The notes under the pieces are model-generated. The model saw nothing but the letters and a program-made list of their open reading frames with translations, did no database searches and had not been told where the DNA came from. The translations under genes and the position numbers were made by a program. From contig NC_133399.1 of assembly GCF_047511655.1 (NCBI RefSeq), positions 6,513,333 through 6,577,332 of the forward strand: DNA of 64,000 bases, in the 5' to 3' direction. How positions within the stretch are numbered: the stretch's first letter is position 1; every line of letters begins with the position of its first letter. This document shows, one piece after another, positions 60,086 to 64,000 of this stretch. Origin of the DNA: Castor canadensis. Taxonomy: Eukaryota; Chordata; Mammalia; Rodentia; Castoridae.

Positions 60086-62099
60086 CCTCTCATGACATTC
60101 ATCCTCTTAATGCACTACAAGTTTCCATTCCTTAACCCTTCAGTTTCACTCATTTCTGGAGTTTCAACTAATTTAATCAACTGAGGTTTTATAGAAGGAA
60201 ATCGTAAATATAAAAAGCAACCCTTTCTTATTAGTGTCTGTCTGGGTGCCTGTTTCATACTAGACCATGATTCAGAATACATTGAAACGTCTTTCACCAT
60301 TTTTGATAATATTTCTGGATTACTATGTTTCCAGCAACATGGTTGCATTGACTGCTTGTCATTATTGATTCCACTTTCTTGAAAGATTTTCTATGCAATC
60401 TGAAATGTCATCATATAGCTAGTCATCATTTTGGATTTGAAGAATCTGCTTTACATTGAACTTATCTTGTAGTCTCACTCTTAATCATTTACTGATATTT
60501 TTGTACTTGGACTTAAACTCATTGCCTACACCTGAGTCACCCCCCCACCCTTTTGTGACTTTTTTTTTCAAGATATTGTCACACAAACTACTTCCCCAGG
60601 ATGGCTTCGAACCATAATTCTCATGATTTCTGCATCCTGAGAAGCTAAGATCACATGCATGAGCTCTTGGTACATGCTTTTCTGACTGTTTTTCTATTCT
60701 CTTAGTATTTATCAGACCATTTTGACTTGCAATCATGTAGGTTTACAAAAATCTACAAGAGATAATGAGCGCAATGTTAACTTTCTCCACAAGTATCCTG
60801 CAATTTTATTAATTCACATTTTCATTGTCACAAGTGAATATTTATACAGAAAACTCAAGTCATTCAATGGCATATGACTCTGTGAAACCAATATGACCTT
60901 ACTTCTTTATAAGATTTTTAAATGCTATTATATTCCAACCCTTTTTTATAGAAAGAAAACCCTGAAAGTACCTATCATGTGCTTCCCAAACAAGCATTTC
61001 TTCTTCAGTTTTTGGGCAGTCTTGCTATGTACACAACGCTTTATGCAAAATCACTCTATTGCCTGTGTTAGCCTCAAACTCATGAATCACCTATCTCAAC
61101 TACCCTATTCCTGAAGTAGGAGGCAAGTGACACCAGGTGCAAATAATTTCTTTCTTCTTGATTCATCTTAATGTTCTCCTGGTTAACTGGCTTCATAATG
61201 CATGCTACTTTGCTAATTCTCACTTTTAATTAACATTTTCACATCTTTTCTGAGTGACAAACAGAATATTGTATCCAACACCAGGGTAGATATCCTTCAA
61301 AGTGACAGGCCATATCCCCAACTCAAACCAAGACCATGTTCCCACCTAAAATACAATAATGGCATGGAATTTAAATCACATAAGGTATGATTTGAAGTCA
61401 TATTGCAATAGAACTGGAAATCAATAGAACAAACACAATTGGAAAACCCCTAAGGAGTCAATTCAATTATAACACTGTAAATGGCACATGTATGAAAGGA
61501 AAGTGAGAAGTCATTAAACTATTTGAAAGTATATGAAAATAAATCTTTTGGGTTTATACATTTATTTTTTAGTACTTTATTAACACTGGATGGATATTGA
61601 ATTGATATTGGCAAAAAGGAAGAAGACAAGGATGAAGATCTGAGAAGAAAGTGGAGAGGAGAGTGTGTATGATGAAAGTAGTATATAAATACATAAGCCT
61701 ATAACCTAAGGTACTTTGCATTCAGAGATGAGGAGGATGGGTTCCATATCAGTTGAGAACTGATATGGAGAGAAAAGAAGAAAATAAGACAGGGAAAGAT
61801 GTGAACTCAAAAATGTATCACATGACAAGGGGAGAGCACATGTGGGTGGGAACACATGGAAAACCCAAAACATGAAAGTGTTTGATGTCCTGAGTCCAGG
61901 GGAAACTAATACAGAAACCAAAAAGGAACAGAGGGTGGTATGAGAAGGTGATCAGGAATCAGGGTTAGAGATGAATCAATTGGATTGTAACACATTTGTA
62001 CATGAAAGTAATGCTAGGAATTTTTATATCTCTGCTTTACTAGCCCTGTCTTCCTTATTATCCTTATGTCTTCTTTTCAACAAAATTAGAGATAGAGTT
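60086..62099. other. Insert between two parts of copy C, with SINE and L1 remnants
   Basis: It contains worn antisense SINEs at about 60485-60680 and 60990-61140. An old L1 3'UTR piece lies at about 61920-62098, with 'aacacatttgtacatgaaag' and 'cttcttttcaacaaaatta' aligned to the 3'UTRs of the other L1s. About 135 bases on its left (59946-60083) are repeated on its right (62103-62250). No gene was seen. Confidence 0.6.
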
Positions 62100-64000
62100 G
62101 GGCAATGTGAGCTCTCTGCAAATTTATGAATTTACTAAAATCCTAAGTAGCACAGGTCTAGGATCCTGTTTTGCATTCAAAACACTGCATAATTCATAAA
62201 AATTCACTACATAATTCAGGACCATCATTTTTACTCTGAGAAGTTTTGAAGAAGTGGGGACACTTAAGGATCATAGCTTCTCCTGCTGGGAATCTACTAC
62301 CTCTCACCATCAGCTCATTTGGGGAGAGAATCAAGGGCTCCAGGATGGATGAGGTTACTCGGAGGTACAGCACATAATGACAGGGTTCTGCCCATCCTTG
62401 CAGATCCACACCCTAGATTTAGGATGGAAGGCCACAAGGTACTCCAGGCAACTAAGGCATTAGACTCCAGCTCTGTTCTGCAGAGGACAAGGTCTCTACA
62501 ACATCTTCAAGCGTGTCTAACAACCTCATCCCTATGAGAGGACCCTGGTCACAAACACTACTATGGCCTTCTATGATGATTGGATTCTGCCCTCGAATCT
62601 AGCTGAGCACACACATAACACAACTGAGATTGAGTGCCACAGTTCCCATATCAAAAGAAATCTCAGTGATTCAGAAAATGATGGGAACCACAAAGTCATT
62701 TTCCAAGCATTAGACGGTGGTCATTCTTTCCACTGGATTCTAATTGGTCAGCCTATACAGTTCTTCCCTAAGCAATTTTCACTGGCTATTGAACCTGGGC
62801 CCTGACAACTTAGATCTCTGTGAAAGGAGAAACGATACCCTCCCTGACAAATTTGCAGGGCCAGTACATGATTCCAGGCTCAGACCATAGGAGACGAGGC
62901 CTCCTCATTGGACCTTATGTTCCCCAGCATGGGTATGCATTGTATTTAAGCAGAACATGCACCTGGCTTTTCCAAAAGAACTCTATTGCCTTCATGTGGA
63001 AATAGGGCCAGGAGTCTGCTCAGAATACCCCACACTCAGCATCTAAGAATATAGCCACTGATTTCACAGAAGGATCTATTTGTAGGACAGGGCAAGTGAG
63101 ACTTCAATAGAATAGGACAAAAGGCCTGGTGTAGTCAGAGTATGTTGGTATCAGTCACTTGTCTATATGGACAAGGATTTCTCACATCTAGTCCCTAAAT
63201 CTATCCATTATCAGTCAAGAAAGTAAGAACAAGCAGGATGCCAGTGGCTCACACCTATAATCCTAGCTACTCAGGAGAAAGAGATCAGGAGGACCATGGT
63301 TTGAAGCCAGACCAGGCAAATGGTTTGTGAGTCCATGTCTTAACAAAACACTTCACAAAAAAGGGATGGCAGAGTGACTCAAGTAGTATACCCTGACTTC
63401 AAGCTATCATCCTGCAAAAAAAAAAAGAAAGCAATGAAGAACATACCAATAAGCAAGCCCAATTACTAAGTAGAAGAAAAGCTGTAGCTATCACACCAAA
63501 ATGGCAGCAGAGACTGGAAGGAATTTCCTGTAGTAAGCAGTGGGTCCTCCTTAGAGCAGCCTGTGATTCACCACTTCCCATGTAGTTCTCACTGGCTAGG
63601 GATCCAGAATCCATCCTTGAGATCTGAGAAAGAGAAGAAGTGATCTGCTACCAGGGGAGTGCAAAACCCAAATAATTGAATCCAGAAACAGCCCTCAGCA
63701 GTTTTGGGCTCCTCCCTAGTGCCTACTCAGTCCAGCCTGGGGCTCATTATAGTTAAGCAGAACCTGCTTTTCAGAATGGACCCTTCTTTTCAACTGGGAA
63801 ATGGAGCCTGGAATATGCTGAAAGAAATTAACACTCAGTTTCCCATGGGGAGAATTTTCCTGTGATCTCAGGAAAATTATGGTTCTAGACCAGGTCAGGA
63901 AAATGGAAAAACTGTGCATGAAGATAATATCATATCCACTGTTCTCACACAAGGAACAAATAACAACAAGTATGAGGAGACAGGGAAATGTGGATCATCA
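62100..64000 (+). repeat. Duplicated block, copy C, right part (cut by window end)
   Basis: 62103-62560 matches 11440-11780. About 62800-63230 loosely matches 12100-12340, and 63500-64000 matches 11918-12450 again, more closely. Copy C therefore seems to hold two partial repeats of the same unit. A composite SINE at about 63236-63428 separates them. Confidence 0.68.
63236..63428 (+). repeat. Composite SINE in copy C
   Basis: 'gatgccagtggctcacacct', 'ataatcctagctactcagga', 'gatcaggaggaccatgg' and the tRNA-like 'gggatggcagagtgactcaa', with a poly-A end. It is better preserved than most others in the window and absent from copies A and B. Confidence 0.85.

Overview
This is mammalian nuclear DNA, not bacterial or viral. 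The sequence shows AT-rich, CpG-poor intergenic DNA, three LINE-1 copies, two nested endogenous retroviruses, many composite SINEs (an Alu/B1-like left half joined to a tRNA-like right half) and one spliced KRAB zinc-finger gene. The SINE type, recalled from memory only, suggests a castorimorph rodent such as beaver. That species call is an inference.

Layout. (1) 1-16.4 kb is intergenic DNA dominated by a diverged multi-kilobase duplicated block. Copy A is 1-3144. Copy B is about 6756-8571 plus 11417-14735, split by a 5'-truncated L1 at 8572-11416. Copy C is at the far end of the window (58.25-60.08 kb and 62.1-64 kb). (2) 16.4-35.0 kb is a nest of mobile elements. An outer retrovirus survives as a 5' LTR fragment (16407-16526), env remnants and a 3' LTR (34618 to about 34998). 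It received a gammaretrovirus-like provirus with a tRNA-Thr-type primer binding site (LTRs 16527-24248 and 31931-32341). The 5' LTR of that provirus was split by a full-length but decayed L1 (16677-23941), which later took a SINE (23576-23660). A 5S rRNA pseudogene lies at 32503-32594. (3) 35268-42294 is a full-length minus-strand L1. It has exact 12-bp target-site duplications, an uninterrupted 1272-residue ORF2, a CpG-rich 5'UTR with a YY1-like site, and an ORF1 broken by one missing base. (4) 42.3-51.8 kb is gene-poor DNA with scattered SINEs. (5) 51.8-55.3 kb holds the only host protein-coding gene I can support, a minus-strand KRAB-C2H2 zinc-finger gene. It has a 127-bp KRAB-A exon, a 52-bp linker exon and one exon with 14 intact fingers. 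Splice sites and reading phase agree across all three exons. A track of decayed fingers follows its stop codon.

How it fits together. The block duplications, a KRAB-ZNF gene with remnants of a longer finger array, and dense ERV and L1 insertions are what is expected of a KRAB-ZNF cluster. KRAB zinc-finger proteins commonly silence retroelements through TRIM28. No link between this gene and these particular elements can be shown from the sequence. I see no clearly new biological system. The observations most worth checking are the long antisense ORFs in the 5'UTRs of both full-length L1s, the near-intact L1, the nested insertion history and the zinc-finger array.
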